The notes: generated by a model from the letters alone, not told the origin. Shown: positions 42,903 to 54,569, counted from the first letter of the stretch. The stretch is DNA of 64,000 bases from Cyanodermella asteris (GCA_900618795.1 UYJD01000006.1:321550-385549), one strand, 5' to 3'. Program-made: numbers and translations.

Positions 42903-45056
42903 TCACCTCTTCGCCTGCTTTCGCGGCCTAGCAGACCTTCTTGGTTCCTCCTTGGGCTCCCCTTTCCTGGGCTTCTCCTGCCTAGCCTTCTCTTTCTTGG
43001 GCTTCTGTTCCTTGGCATTCTCCTCCTTGGCCGCGTCTTCATCTGCGACCGCATTTTCATCGTCGAGCATATCTTCTGTCTCGCTCGAGTCTTCGTAGTT
43101 GACAAGCCTTTTACCATTGCCAGACTTTGTCCCCTTGGTAGATGCTTGGGGCTTGGTAGCCTTGTTGTCCTTCGCAGCTGGCTTTGGCTTCGCAGGCTCC
43201 TTTGCCGTGGCATCCTTCTTGTCCTTGGCACGCGGCTCCTCTTCGGCAGCCTGCCCTGCACCGAAAGCTGGCTGATCCTGCCCGGCATTGTCTTTTCCTA
43301 CTGCTTGTCCCTTAGTTGGCGTCAGTGGTTGGGTCGTTTGCGCTTGCTTTCTTTCAACCTCCTCTTCTTGTTGCAGCTGTTTCTTCGGCTTCGGTACCTG
43401 TTGGGCACGACGCGTTTTCTTCGAGAAAACAGCTGGTGGATAATAGAAGAGGTCTTGTCCCGTCTTCTCATCCCGCTCAGACCAGATGTTGACTTCGTCC
43501 TTTGTCAGTTCGATTGCTTCTCTGATTGTCATTCTCGTCTCTGGGTTATCATCGAACATTCTCTCCCAAGGTGTCAGTGGGTACGGCGCCTTGGGCTTCT
43601 TGGCTTCAGGGACAACCAGGTGTTTGGTGAACGCTTGCCAGATAATTTTGTAGACGGGCCACACATCCATTGACCTGTGGACTCTGCCATCGATCCCCTG
43701 TGGAGCAGTAAGATTCTCTGGCGGAATCCAGCCTTGGGTCTGCTCTTCCCACATATATGTCCCTTCACGCTTGGCGATGCCAAAATCGGCCAGCTTCCAT
43801 ACGAGAGACTCGCTGTCTGCGGGGTCTCCCTGCCAGAGAACATTCTCTGGCTTGATGTCCAGATGAACCATTTTATATCTGTCTTGGTGAAGGTAGCCGA
43901 CGGCTTCGAGTAGTTGTGTCCACGCACGCCAGTAGGCACGCGACCAGGTGTGCCCGGCCGTTTTGAAGCCTGCAATCTTGCGTCTGCTCTTGAACATGGT
44001 CAAGTCGTCTCCAAAGTAAGTTTCCATATCACCTCCCATGAGTGGCATGATGAACAGCAAATCGCCTTTGTAATAGCCATGGCCAAGGTATTCGATGATA
44101 TTGGGATGTTGAAACTTGGATAGCCACTTGATCTCTTTGCGAAGCTGTTGGCTTCTCGCCTTGTGGGCGAGCCTGACGAGCCTGGTCGAAAGCGTTGAGA
44201 CGGTAAGGTCAATCGTGCTGTTGTCTAGCTTGAACGAGTGCCTCTTTATGGCGACAGCTTTGCCGTCTGGATCCTGGCCTTTCCAAACGGAGGCTTGACC
44301 GCCTACGCCAAGCTGGTCCTTCTTCTCATTGTCATCGAATATCGTATAGTAGTTAGTCCCCGGCGCATGCGGCTTTGACAACGAGCCTATGGCCTTCGGA
44401 GATGGCGTAGCCTTGACGCCGAAGCTCGATGTCCCACTAGAGCTGGCTGACCCCACAGCGTCGTTGGCTGGGACTGCGATATCAGGCTCACCCCGGTCAT
44501 CGACGCCAAAGCTGACCAGATTTCCATTTTGGCCTCGAACAGTGGATTGACCAGCCTTGGCGGCGGCGGTCAACTTTGGCAAGAGCTTGCTCTGGTTGAC
44601 GATCCTCTCTGCCGGTAGTTGAAAAGGGACAGATGGCTGACTTCCTCGGCTGCTCAGCTGATCGTCGGCTTTATCAATCCTGCTTCGCAAAGTATCCACG
44701 ATCGGGCGGATTTTACTGATTGCCGACGCGTCCCCCTCGAACTTCGTGGACAAGGTTGCGATGATCATTTTGCAAACATCGATTGGAAGTAAGCCAAGTT
44801 CCACCAGATCAGCAGGCACACCGTGCCACTGAAGTTCGGCCACATTGTTTTCAGCCTTGCTCAAACGGTCGATACCTTCGGCACTTATGTCATGGCGTGA
44901 CAGGTCGAAGTTGAAGATTTCAGCAACATCCCCACTGGCATTCTTCTTGCCTTTCGTTTTCTTGGGTTCGTTTGTCTTGGCTTTTTTTCCCTGAGGTCCA
45001 GCGTTCCCGGCCTCGGCCTTTCTCTTTCCAGATTTCCCGGCTTTCTTCGGGGGCAT
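42903..45056 (-). CDS. Divergent protein kinase with basic, disordered ends
   Basis: The first true ATG (45056, MPPKKAGKSGKRKAEAG) gives 717 residues in one exon. Residues 1-45 are Lys-rich. The kinase domain covers about 250-520: glycine loop GVGGQASVWKG, VAIKR (catalytic Lys), IEYLGHGYYKGDLLFIMPL hinge, VHLDIKPENVLW catalytic loop, LADFGIAKREG, and a short activation segment ending PPENL in place of APE. The Arg of the usual HRD is Leu, as in Wee1-like kinases, so activation-loop phosphorylation may not be needed. The canonical DxWSxG helix reads DVWPVYKIIWQAF. The C-terminal 180 residues are a Lys/Glu/Pro/Ala-rich tail with an acidic block (SSETEDMLDDENAVADED) and a basic end. The last codons overlap a GTGAGT, so an extra 3' exon is possible. 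It looks like a fungal lineage-specific kinase; the substrate is unknown. Confidence 0.88.
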   Translation of the reverse strand: MPPKKAGKSGKRKAEAGNAGPQGKKAKTNEPKKTKGKKNASGDVAEIFNFDLSRHDISAEGIDRLSKAENNVAELQWHGVPADLVELGLLPIDVCKMIIATLSTKFEGDASAISKIRPIVDTLRSRIDKADDQLSSRGSQPSVPFQLPAERIVNQSKLLPKLTAAAKAGQSTVRGQNGNLVSFGVDDRGEPDIAVPANDAVGSASSSGTSSFGVKATPSPKAIGSLSKPHAPGTNYYTIFDDNEKKDQLGVGGQASVWKGQDPDGKAVAIKRHSFKLDNSTIDLTVSTLSTRLVRLAHKARSQQLRKEIKWLSKFQHPNIIEYLGHGYYKGDLLFIMPLMGGDMETYFGDDLTMFKSRRKIAGFKTAGHTWSRAYWRAWTQLLEAVGYLHQDRYKMVHLDIKPENVLWQGDPADSESLVWKLADFGIAKREGTYMWEEQTQGWIPPENLTAPQGIDGRVHRSMDVWPVYKIIWQAFTKHLVVPEAKKPKAPYPLTPWERMFDDNPETRMTIREAIELTKDEVNIWSERDEKTGQDLFYYPPAVFSKKTRRAQQVPKPKKQLQQEEEVERKQAQTTQPLTPTKGQAVGKDNAGQDQPAFGAGQAAEEEPRAKDKKDATAKEPAKPKPAAKDNKATKPQASTKGTKSGNGKRLVNYEDSSETEDMLDDENAVADEDAAKEENAKEQKPKKEKARQEKPRKGEPKEEPRRSARPRKQAKR

Positions 45057-46007
45057 GACTTTAGGGCTCAAGTTGAAATGGGAATTGAAAAGTAAGGCAC
45101 AGAGATTTCAGTGGATACGAGTTGACATAATAAATAAAGCAGTGCAAAGGCTGAGAAGTAGCATCAACCGTTCTTGGACTTGTCAACTCCATTTCTTTGA
45201 TAAACAAAGACAGAACACTCCCTCGGCCGGATGCGCCAACCATATTTCGCAAACAGCAGAAGAGAATCGACAACAAGAGATCTCGAAGCAGCTGGGAATG
45301 ATAGTCATGTCAATGCATTCCGTGCATGAAGGTGGAGCTCAAGAAGCCGTTTGTTTGCGGAATCTGGTTGCTCTGTGGTGCACGAAAGAATACAGACAGC
45401 GCAGCTACATATCGAGCATGCCCACTCCACATCGGGCCGAGATTATAGTCTCATCCCATACTATCGAGCTGATGAAACGTTGATGTGCATAGCGCGTCTT
45501 CACATACTTGTTCAAAATGACCCTGTAGATGAGAGTGCTCTGGGAGGTGGAACGGGCGATCTCATGCCCGCAGGACTGCAAATTCGACGCTGCCTCGAGT
45601 AGCGTTGAAGCAGTCATACAGGGAACACTTTTGCTTACACCTTCGCTCGATGGAGCATGGAGAGCAGCGCTGTTCTCCATATTTTCGACCATCACGAGCT
45701 AGGGCCGGGCGATGGCTAGGATTTTCGGAATGCCTCTGTTCCGTTTCCGTTGTCGACTGCGCAGAATTTGACGATGCGGACTTGGAGATGGCGCGCATCC
45801 TCTATTTCGTCGAGCGAGGGTTCCGTGAACGCGAGGACAACAAGTAGATAGGTACTAACCAATCTGAAGTGTGGAGAGTGGAGCGGAAGATGCCTCAGAC
45901 GCACGGGCCACTTTGGCGGATGGAGCTCTTGAGCTTCCGCATCGTCTACATCCACCCTGAGGCAGCGATCCCATGCACGCTCAGCAACAGCCTGATCTAT
46001 AGCCATC
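45057..46007. other. Divergent promoter region of the kinase and VPS11
   Basis: About 950 nt shared by two genes transcribed away from each other. A near-perfect 24-bp palindrome, ATGGAGAGCAGCGCTG followed by TTCTCCAT, lies at about 45656-45679. A plus-strand frame ending at 45847 closes with a coding-like helix (ADLEMARILYFVERGFRERE), but the minus strand is equally open and I cannot assign a gene. Confidence 0.4.
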
Positions 46008-48984
46008 ATGGCTTTGACGTCGGTATGGACTCCCAACATGCAACCGGTATCCGGACTAACAATCGTCGCAGTGGAAGAACTTCAACTTCTTCGACGTCAG
46101 CGAAGTCACCCCACCCGATCCGTCGCTCTTTGAACCATCTTCCCTCTCGTCTCTTGCTTCAGGCTCCGAGTCGCTTTTCCTCGGCACGCCCTCTGGCACT
46201 GTTCACATCCTCAACTCATCTTTGAAGGCGCTGAGGACTTTCACCGCATACCCGAGCTCCGCTGGCGCCATCACACAGCTAAAGCAACTTGCTGGTACTT
46301 CACTACTCGTCACCATAGCTGAGAATCTGTCTGAAGAGCCGCTGTTGAAAGTCTGGGCGCTTGATAATATCGATAAAGCCACACAGTCTCCAAGATGTCT
46401 TTCCGAGTTGCGTATACAAAATCAGAGGAAACCATTTCCTATCACGGCCTTTGCCGCGCTGGACGACCTCTCGCAGCTGGCTGTGGGTTTCGGCAATGGC
46501 GCAGTCACGTTGGTCAGGGGTGACTTGATCAATGATCGCGGCGCGAAACAGCGGACAGTGTTTGAAAGCGAGGAGCCCATCACAGGAGTCGCTTTCATGG
46601 AAGGCAAGCGCAACACCACCCTTTATCTGGCGACAACTGGACGTATTCTCACTCTGACCATCACCGGAAAAGGTCAAGGCACACCACCAAGGCCTCTCGA
46701 GGATATTGGCTGTGGCGCTGATTGCATGACGGTGGATAAGAAAAGCGGCGATGTGGTAGTGGTGCGAAATGATGCCGTATACTATTATGATCTTCGAGGT
46801 CGGGGGCCCAGCTTCGCATATGAAGGTCCGAAGCAGCTTGTGCGCGTGTTCGGAGACTATGTGTGCGTTTTGCAGCCTCCGCAAAAGCCGCGCCAGGCCG
46901 CTGGCAAGTTCTTCAGGTCGTCAGACAGTTATCCAGAAACGAGCACTTTGACGTTACTAGACCCCGATCTCAAATACGTTGCGCACCGAGAAAGCATCAA
47001 AGCCAAGGTCGACAAGGTCTTTGCTGAGTGGGGAAACTTGTGGGTCTTGACCATCGAGGGGAAGCTGTACGAATATCACGAGAAAACCTTGCAACAGAAG
47101 CTAGACATCCTTTATGCTCGCAACCTATACGTGCTTGCCATCAACTTTGCACAGAAGGCTAGCCTGGACGCCTCGCAACGTAACATCATTCTCCGGAGGT
47201 ATGGAGATCATCTATATCAGAAGGGCGACTACGATACGGCGATGCAGCAATATCTCAAAGCCATTGACAACACAGAGCCGTCCCAGGTCATTCGGAAATT
47301 CCTGGATACTCAGAGGATACACAACTTGATACAGTATCTTGAAGAACTCCACGAACACGACAAGGCCACGATAGATCATACTACCTTATTGCTTAATTGT
47401 TATGCCAAGCTCAAAGACACCAGCAAGCTTGAAGCATTTATCAAGAGTGGCAATAATTTTGACTTCGACACAGCGATAATGATGTGCAGACAAGGTGGCT
47501 ATTATGATCAGGCTGTGTTTTTAGCGAAGAAACACGGTGAGCATGCGCTCGTTGTTGACGTACTAGTTGAAGACTCGCAAAACTATGACGACACGTTGGA
47601 CTATATCTGGAGATCAGAACCCGATGTTTCATACCCGAACCTCATGAAGTATGCACGAGTTCTGCTGGAGCACTGTCCAAAAGACACAACACAGCTTTTC
47701 ATCGACTACTATACAGGGAACTACCGACTCAAGAAGGATGAAGTACAGCAGCCACGACTCCTTCCCAGTGGCAGCGGTAGCGCAATCCCAGGACTCGCAT
47801 CATTCATTCCGCTTGCCTATCGATCATCGCCGAGCAATGCCACACCAGCGACGCAGGGCGGGGGCCAGGCGCAGAAACTAGAAGGTGCCGAAGCTGCAGA
47901 AGCTTCGGCTGCTGAACCTCCTCTGGAATACGATATCCCCAAGCCACGATCAGCTTTTTCTGCGTTTGTGGACCATCCCGATGAGTTCATTACTTTCCTT
48001 GAGGCCTGTCTCGACCAGGAACACGTATCGGAAAGCGACAAGACAGATCTCTATACTGCCCTGTTTGAGATGTATTTAGAGCATTCAAAGAACAAACCTG
48101 CGGACGAGCGCCAGACCTGGGAGTCAAAAGCCAGGGCACTCATCGATTCGAAAAAAGTCCCGATCGACCCGTCAAATGTCCTTCTCTTGTCACACCTCTC
48201 ATCCTTTCGCGATGGTACGATTTTGGTCAGAGAGCAGCAAGAGCTTCGCGCAGACATCTTCCGCAGCTATACGGCGGCGAAAGACACTCAGGGTGCGATC
48301 AAAGCGCTACACAAATATGGTCCTGAAGAGCCCAGCTTGTACCCGGCTGCACTCGCGTACTTCACCTCTTCACCCAAAGTTCTGGAAGAGGCTGGCACTG
48401 AGCTTGATGCCGTCTTGCGCAAAATCGATGCCGACGGTCTCATGGCTCCACTCCAAGTCGTGCAAATGCTTGGCAAGAACGACGTGGCCAGTGTCGGCCT
48501 CGTGCGAAATTACCTCAGCGGCACAATCGAAAAGGAGCGCAAGGAGATCGAAAGCAACCGACGATTGGCAGAGTCCTACCGGAGCGCCACGCAAGCCAAG
48601 CGCAAAGAGCTACGGGCTCTAGGCTCACAACCAAAGAGCATCAATAATAAACGCTGTGCATCATGCGGTGGCAGTTTGGACCTGCCTACCGTACACTACT
48701 TATGCAATCACAGCTTTCACCAGCGGTGCCTGAATGTGAGCACAACTGGCGCAAAGACCCTGCTCAATGACCGGGCAGATGAGGATGAGAATGAGACACC
48801 CCGACCGGAGTGTCCTGTGTGTGAGAAGGATAATGAGATGGTGCGGATGATGAGACGGGCGCAGATAGATACGGCGACGAAGCATGATATGTTTTTGGAT
48901 GCTATGAGCAGGAGCAAGGACGGCTTGGCCACGGTCAGCGAGTTCTTTGGCCGAGGGGTCATGGGTAGTGGAAGTAACAAGTAG
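46008..48984 (+). CDS. VPS11: Vacuolar sorting protein Vps11 (Pep5) of HOPS/CORVET
   Basis: Exon 1 (46008-46022) encodes only MALTS. A 49-nt intron (GTATGG, CTAAC, GTCGCAG) follows, and exon 2 (46072-48984) begins WKNFNFFDVSEVTPPDP, giving 975 residues. The N-terminal half is a beta-propeller (LFLGTPSGTVHILNSSLK, LAVGFGNGAVTLVRGD). The middle is an alpha-solenoid with a clathrin-heavy-chain repeat (LYARNLYVLAINFAQKASL, YGDHLYQKGDYDTAMQQYLK). A RING-type domain begins near residue 867 (CASCGGSLDLPTVHYLCNHS ... RPECPVC). Vps11 is a core subunit of the HOPS and CORVET tethering complexes for vacuole and endosome fusion (established knowledge). The tiny first exon matches the conserved fungal start MALTSWK. 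Confidence 0.95.
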
Positions 48985-49322
48985 ATCTTATTATTGGGAC
49001 AGCTTGAGAACAAAATGATACCCCTTTTGTCAGTCACTTGCAGGCTCAGAATGAGTTTGACATTAGAGCGATGCAACCGAGGTATTGCGAAATTCAAGTC
49101 CTTCTGTTCGAGCCAATTGAGGCTGATGACGACCCTAATGCTTCTGTCTGGCCTGTATCGCAATGACCGACACGATATGACTTCGCAATACAATCCTACC
49201 CTGGCGCCTAGTATGCAGTGATCGTCTGTACGACATCCCGCGTTGAGCGCGTAGATGGGTTCCCCACTATTGTTCAGGAAAACTTCACACCCCCTTCCGA
49301 ACGTTCGAAAACACGCATAAAC
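48985..49322. other. Short intergenic between VPS11 and the DUF952 gene
   Basis: About 340 nt in tandem orientation; the upstream DNA of the DUF952 gene must lie here. No motif recognised. Confidence 0.4.
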
Positions 49323-49967
49323 ATGGCTACAGCCGATTACCCCACGAGGGTCTTCAAAATCCTCACCGCCGAGCAATGGGCCGATTGGCAAGCCAAGGGC
49401 GACTTCGGCGGCGCCTCCATCGACATCACCGACGGCTACATCCACCTATCGACCCTCGACCAAGCGGCAGAGACACACGACAAGTTCTTTGCAGACCAAA
49501 AGGATTTGGCTCTGATCCTGGTAGATCTGGAAAAGGTATTTTAAACAAAAAAACAAAAAAAACGCCGAGTCAAAGCATAACCTCTCGGACACTTTTTTCA
49601 ATTTTTTTCAATTTTTTTCAATTTTCGCTCTGCGCTCGTGTTAAGACGGCACCTGTGTCACTGGGTCGGAGAACTTTTCGGCGATGCACGGTTCGAAGAA
49701 GGCTCCGGGTCGGAAATTTTTTTTCAGTTGCACGGATCGGCGCGAGCTAACAGTGGGATGTAGGTTTCTGATCCCGTCAAGTGGGAGCCGTCGCGGAATG
49801 GCGAGTTGTTCCCGCACGTTTATGGGACGATCAACTTGAAGGCTATTGTGGGGAAAATTGAGGGCTGGAATGGGGAGAAGCCGAGTATCAACAGCATGAT
49901 GGGCGTAGGAAAGAACCTTGTTCTGACACGGAGATCAAAGCTGACATGCACAGTGATATACGAGTAA
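49323..49967 (+). CDS. DUF952 family protein
   Basis: Exons 49323-49535 and 49764-49967 encode 138 residues. Exon 1 gives MATADYPTRVFKILTAEQWA, then DGYIHLSTLDQAAETHDKFF and LALILVDLEK, the first half of the DUF952 fold. Exon 2 continues VSDPVKWEPSRNGELFPHVY, the second conserved block. The function of the family is unknown; its fold resembles ADP-ribosyl-type or thymidine-related pockets only loosely, so I assign none. The intron is 228 nt, four times the usual size here, and is built of repeats (separate entry). The last 35 residues (after LKAIVGKIEG) are not typical of the family, and an alternative 3' end is possible. Confidence 0.85.
49536..49763 (+). repeat. Repeat-rich intron of the DUF952 gene
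   Basis: The intron runs from GTATTT to GATGTAG with a GCTAAC branch site. It contains an A-rich stretch, a 10-bp array ATTTTTTTCA repeated three to four times at 49591-49625, and two imperfect copies of a 33-nt unit beginning GGGTCGGA at 49663 and 49707. This internal duplication is unlike any other intron in the window. Confidence 0.8.
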
Positions 49968-50091
49968 CAGGGAGACTTCGCATTAGTTGCGGAAAGCCTA
50001 AATGGATATTTGGATACAGCGTCCATGGGTTGATGAGCTACGAGTGAGGGCTTCCATGTGACCTGATTCATGATTGAATTTTATTGTTTCA

Positions 50092-51542
50092 TCATCTTAC
50101 CGCTGTTGTTGAATCCAACTCCATCTGCTCGGGCCAAGATCCCCATATCAGCGTCCTTCTGGGCAGCCTTCCACTGAGAGGGGCAAGCAGTTTGAGCCTT
50201 TTCCTCTTATCATCAACTTCAACAACGTGAACGAATCCTATAACGCTCGAGCTCCTGATGTCGTGTGGCGACGCCGAAGGCTCCGCATTCATAATAGTGA
50301 GCATCGACCCGTGCAACTCGGGATTCATCTCTGTCACCCGCTGCAGATTCTGGGGCTTCATAGCATACAGAGGATCTGCGATGCCGCCTGGTAGTAATGA
50401 AGCATCAATGCCAACCGCCTTAGGACCAGCTAGCTTGAAAAGGGCGATCTCTGACCAATCGACGAAGGTCGAGTGAGGGTTCAAGGTCACTCTCCGATCG
50501 CCATAAAAGTATTCGTGGACCTGCTCGTGTCGCGCCCGAGAAGCGAAAACAGCATCGCCCCCGACGGTCCCGCCGGACTTATCTAGTTTGACCACGGTGA
50601 TATTCGGACGGCTGAACCTCCTCGTCATATCGCTGTATAGCCGCTCACTGCCGAGGACGACAAGCACATCAATTCCGAACTCCGTGACGATGTGATCGAC
50701 CAGCTCTGCTGTGTCTCCCAAGCCCAGATTGCCTGGCGTGTCCAGGATTACGCCGGCCTGCTTCGCTTCGGAATCCTCGTTTAAGCGCCCAAGCACACCC
50801 AAGGCCAGCTTGCTCACTAAAGCTTTATATCCTTCGACATCCGCTTTCACCTCCTCGTATCCGTAGTAGTACACCAACGGAAGCTTCGCCGATACCGGCA
50901 TAGGCCCATTCGTTGGCGCGCTGCCCCATCCATCCTCCGCCTCAATATCCAGTGTCCCGCTCAGCGCCGCAGCACTCAGCGTTCCAGGCAAGGTCAACAT
51001 GCCATCCTTCGGATTGAGATTCCCAGCCATAATGTTATTCGATCCATTTCGTAAAGCATACGCGCACAGAAGCTTGCATAAGCTGGTCTTCCCAGCGCTT
51101 GGCGGGCCGAGAACGAGAACTCGTGGACCGCCGGTCGGCGAGCTTGCATTCTGCGTGCGGAGGCCGTCGAGGGCGAAGTGGAGGTTGACGTAGCTCGTCA
51201 GCGGTGTCTCTTCAGCTACGTAGTCGGACTGTAGGACGCCCAAGGAGGATACTGTTGCGCCCTCGTGCGTGAATATGGCGCCCTTGATCCCCCGGAAGGT
51301 ATAGGTGTGCTGGGGCGCGAGCTCGGTCCCGAAGAGTTCTGCTGAGCCAGAGACTAGCTGTGGGGACGTGTCAGCATCTTCGACAGAATGATAGTAGGCC
51401 ATTGGGCGCTTACCTTGACCTCTACGGTTTCGGTGAAAGCAATCTCAAAGCGCCATTCCGTGCCCGCTGCAAGGTCGTGAATGACGGCTTCCTGCTCTTG
51501 GAGAACTGGGACGTCCTCGTCGCCTAGGCCAGGAAGCGCCAT
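50092..51542 (-). CDS. CLP1: Pre-mRNA cleavage complex II protein Clp1
   Basis: Exons 51542-51414 and 51357-50092 encode 464 residues; the 56-nt intron starts GTAAGC and ends CCACAG. The N-terminal domain contains AAGTEWRFEIAFTETVEVK, then GSAELFGTELAPQHTYTFRG. The central P-loop domain has GPPSAGKTSL (Walker A, about residue 130) and VILDTPGNLG (Walker B region). The C-terminal domain ends LPRRTLIWGSWPE, the usual Clp1 finish. Fungal Clp1 is a structural, ATP-binding subunit of cleavage factor IA and joins mRNA 3'-end processing to Pcf11; human CLP1 is also an RNA 5'-kinase (established knowledge). It converges with the DUF952 gene, 124 nt apart. Confidence 0.95.
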
Positions 51543-52264
51543 TGCGAGTAATGACGCAGCTGTGAAAGTGGTGGTTGGAAGAGAAGAGAATGTGAATGTC
51601 CTACATGGTTGCTGAGGGTGCTCAGAAACAAAGGCGAAGAACCGCCGAAAGGTGAACTTCAGGACGCCACATGTGGCGCAGTCGAACAAACTCAAGAACT
51701 TCGCTCAGGAAGCCAGTCGCGAATCCACTTTCTTTCTTCTTCAGCTCATGGTCCATACTACAATGGCCGTCGACTAAATGCGAGACGGCAGCCACGATCA
51801 TGCCAGTCATGCCAGCTGAGCATCCTTTCACATGCCCGACACAGAGTCCAGTTGTCAGTCGCAACATTCTTTTACACTCATCGGCCCACTCTGCCCCCAG
51901 CAGAACCATTCCCCGCAATGACCCATCATCACTGCTTGGCATTTACCTTGTGGTTTCCCAATGATGTCGATGAACGTCTCTCAATCTCCTGAGTCACGAG
52001 CAAGGCCTTCAACGTCGGCAAAATGTTCTCTCAACGGGATTCTTCCGTTCCAGATGCAGCCACACAGCGGACAGCTTCGCTCGACACTAGCCCGATTAGG
52101 AGTTCGCGGCGCTGCCGCTGCCAGTTCTAGCCAGACCAATTCATTTTGGAGGGGACGATCAGTGCGGTGGTGCAGAACCATCGCTGAGAGAGATCTCGAT
52201 TTATACTAAGTTGCCATGACTCGAATTACTGTCTCTCTACTTTGTCTTTCCTTTACGCGCAAAC
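51543..52264. other. Divergent promoter region of CLP1 and the 52265 gene
   Basis: About 720 nt between two genes transcribed away from each other. Overlapping frames of 60-127 codons have no domain. No motif recognised. Confidence 0.4.
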
Positions 52265-53843
52265 ATGTTTTGCAGTCAGAATTATACTTGTACTATCGAT
52301 GATGTGGTGCCGTTCGAAGCTGATCCAGATATTGTAAGCATTGAGAAGCATCACCCTGGTGCGAGACCCATGTCTCTGACTTCCTTGTGTGCAGGCTGGT
52401 ATTGGAGTTACACTCGCCTTTTCCATCTCAGCCGGCATCGCCTTCGTGGCAGTCATCATAGCTTACATCTTCGTCGACCCCTTCGAGCCAGACAGCTACA
52501 ATTTCTACGATGACCTTGCCAGGATGCCGGCTCAGAAGCTCGCAGAGCAGCTCGGCCTCTACGAGTACGTCGGCGGCCCGAGGACCAAGAAAGCAATACA
52601 AAGAATAGCCGTCATCCTGAGTGACCAGCAACTCATCACGGGGGCGTCCATCTTGATCGTGGGCTTCGTGCAACATTGCACGATTCCACAGTATCACTAT
52701 GAGATCGTCAACGACCTCAGCTGGCTTGCATTCTCGACTATTGAGGCTATGATACACATTGCGGAGGCGGAGTATCGTCAGCATCCGGCCATGAGGTTCT
52801 GGCGAGCGATTTGGATTGTCGGTCTGTTCGTCTTCATCTTCGCTTCCAACCTGGTCACGTACAATGCCGTGTTCATGCAGCAGTATGGGACCAGCACTCA
52901 GTGCGTGTGGGACCAGCTGGCAAGCCCATTCTACTACAAAGAGAAGCTCGTCTTGGTCAACGTGACACATGCAGTCACAACGACAGCTGCGACGAGTACT
53001 GCCGGTGCGAACCGGACCGTACTTACAACAGAGTATGTCTTCGACTCGTGGTTTCCGCAATACGAGCCAGGAAGCCTGGGAGCCATGATCGTCGTGGACC
53101 TCCTGCTCCTCTGGGGCCTCGCAAACATGCTACAAACGCTCTACCGCTGGAAATGGGCCTGGCTCGACAGACTGGAGCGCTGGTTCGAAACCTTCATTCG
53201 ATTGCTGCTCTACTCAGAACGCCTTTGCGCACGGAAGATCGAGACGATCCGAGCACACCAAGCAGCAACCTCGTCACGCCTCAGACGAGGAAACGGAATC
53301 ATCCTCGGCAGCTTATGGCTCGCGCGAGTATTCCTATTTCCCGGAGCCATTCTCATGATCACCATCGGCGGCCTGCTGCGCTCCAATATCCTCAACCACA
53401 TACGCATCTTCGTCTTCATGATCTTCTCCATCAAGCTGATTTTCGATTACAAGGCCGAGGCGCCCGATGAGGGTATGGAGGGAGATGAGAATGCATGGGG
53501 TTTCGGACAGCTACTTCCCCTGCTCCTCCTCGCGCTCCCGCTGACGTCGATCTTCGAGACATTCGAGAGCACTTTCTTCAGCGGCGGCGCCCGGAATCAA
53601 AAGGAGGGTGCTGATACGACAGAAGAGGGCCACGATGCAGCCAAGTCGGTGGCAGAAGAGGAGGCTCAGGTTGAGAGCGCGGCGAGCAGGGTGGCTTCAG
53701 CCGCGTCTTTGACTAGCGATGTGCTTGCGCTCGAGAGTAAGATTATTGAGCACTTTGGGTTTGCAGTGTGGATTCAATTTTTCTCGTGGGCGATTTTCAT
53801 CATGATCTTGATTTTGGCTTTCAAGTTTGGATATGCCTTTTGA
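52265..53843 (+). CDS. Multi-pass membrane protein of unknown function
   Basis: Exon 1 (52265-52333, 23 codons, MFCSQNYTCTIDDVVPFEAD) is joined across a 61-nt intron (GTAAGC...TGCAG) to exon 2 (52395-53843); the product is 505 residues. About eight hydrophobic helices are visible, near 25-48, 93-112, 122-140, 150-175, 243-268, 312-336, 340-358 and 377-397, plus a C-terminal one at about 480-503. A loop between the fourth and fifth carries N-glycosylation sequons (NVT, NRT) and is probably lumenal or extracellular. A hydrophilic acidic segment at about 400-475 has a coiled-coil look (EEEAQVESAASRVASAAS). I do not recognise a family; it resembles fungal-specific predicted plasma-membrane proteins. 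Confidence 0.85.
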
Positions 53844-54569
53844 TATTCTCTATTTACTCGTTGATGCCTACTTGCCAATGACGGTGGCCTGTGACACCAT
53901 CTGAATCAGCCATGTGAGGAAGCTGGCGAGTGCTGTTGCCAGAAGTCTCTCGAGAAGATGAACGAAGTCACGAATGATCAGAAAGAAAGCTTGCAAATTA
54001 TTGGGAATCGGTCAGTCCAGGGGTATCATATTTTTCCCAGCTAACTTCGTATTTTGCAGACACCACTGCTTTCGGTATGAGGTCCGGTACGAAATGAACC
54101 GTGCCACTGCTTTGCCTATTCTCACGCCTTTGTCCAGCCGACTAGAAGAGCCATATTGATAATGGGAGAACGTCCGAGAGATTGACAAGCATTGCTTTCA
54201 CAATATGTTCAAGACGTACCAGAACGCCAAGTATCGCCATCGATCTTTCCGTGGGACATAACACGGCTGATTTTGGGCTGCCGTTGCTTTCGCAACAATT
54301 CAGATGCAAAACATCCATTCGTAAACGCTCAATTGAAAGTTGAGAGCTCAAGCAACTCCCTATGGGGTTGCCATCCGGTAGAGTTGACCAAGAGGGTCTG
54401 ACAAGTGCACACTCTACCTGGCCAAGCGCATGGCCTCGAGCCCGGCTCGCTGTTCGCCGCGTGCACGTTGTTCTCTGCTTGCACGCTCGGAATCGAAGAA
54501 TTTTCGCGGATCACTGCGTGTGGACACGTTCACGCTCAAGCGCATGGCGTCGATGAAATACTGGTCGTT
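53844..54569. other. Convergent 3' flanks
   Basis: About 730 nt between the membrane protein gene and the 4E-T-like gene, which end toward each other. No gene supported. Confidence 0.45.

Noticed and set aside
42783-43673. 296-codon plus-strand Leu-rich frame resembling a membrane protein
   Set aside because: It is the reverse of the Lys/Glu-rich tail of the kinase; complementary codons of Lys and Glu give Leu and Phe.
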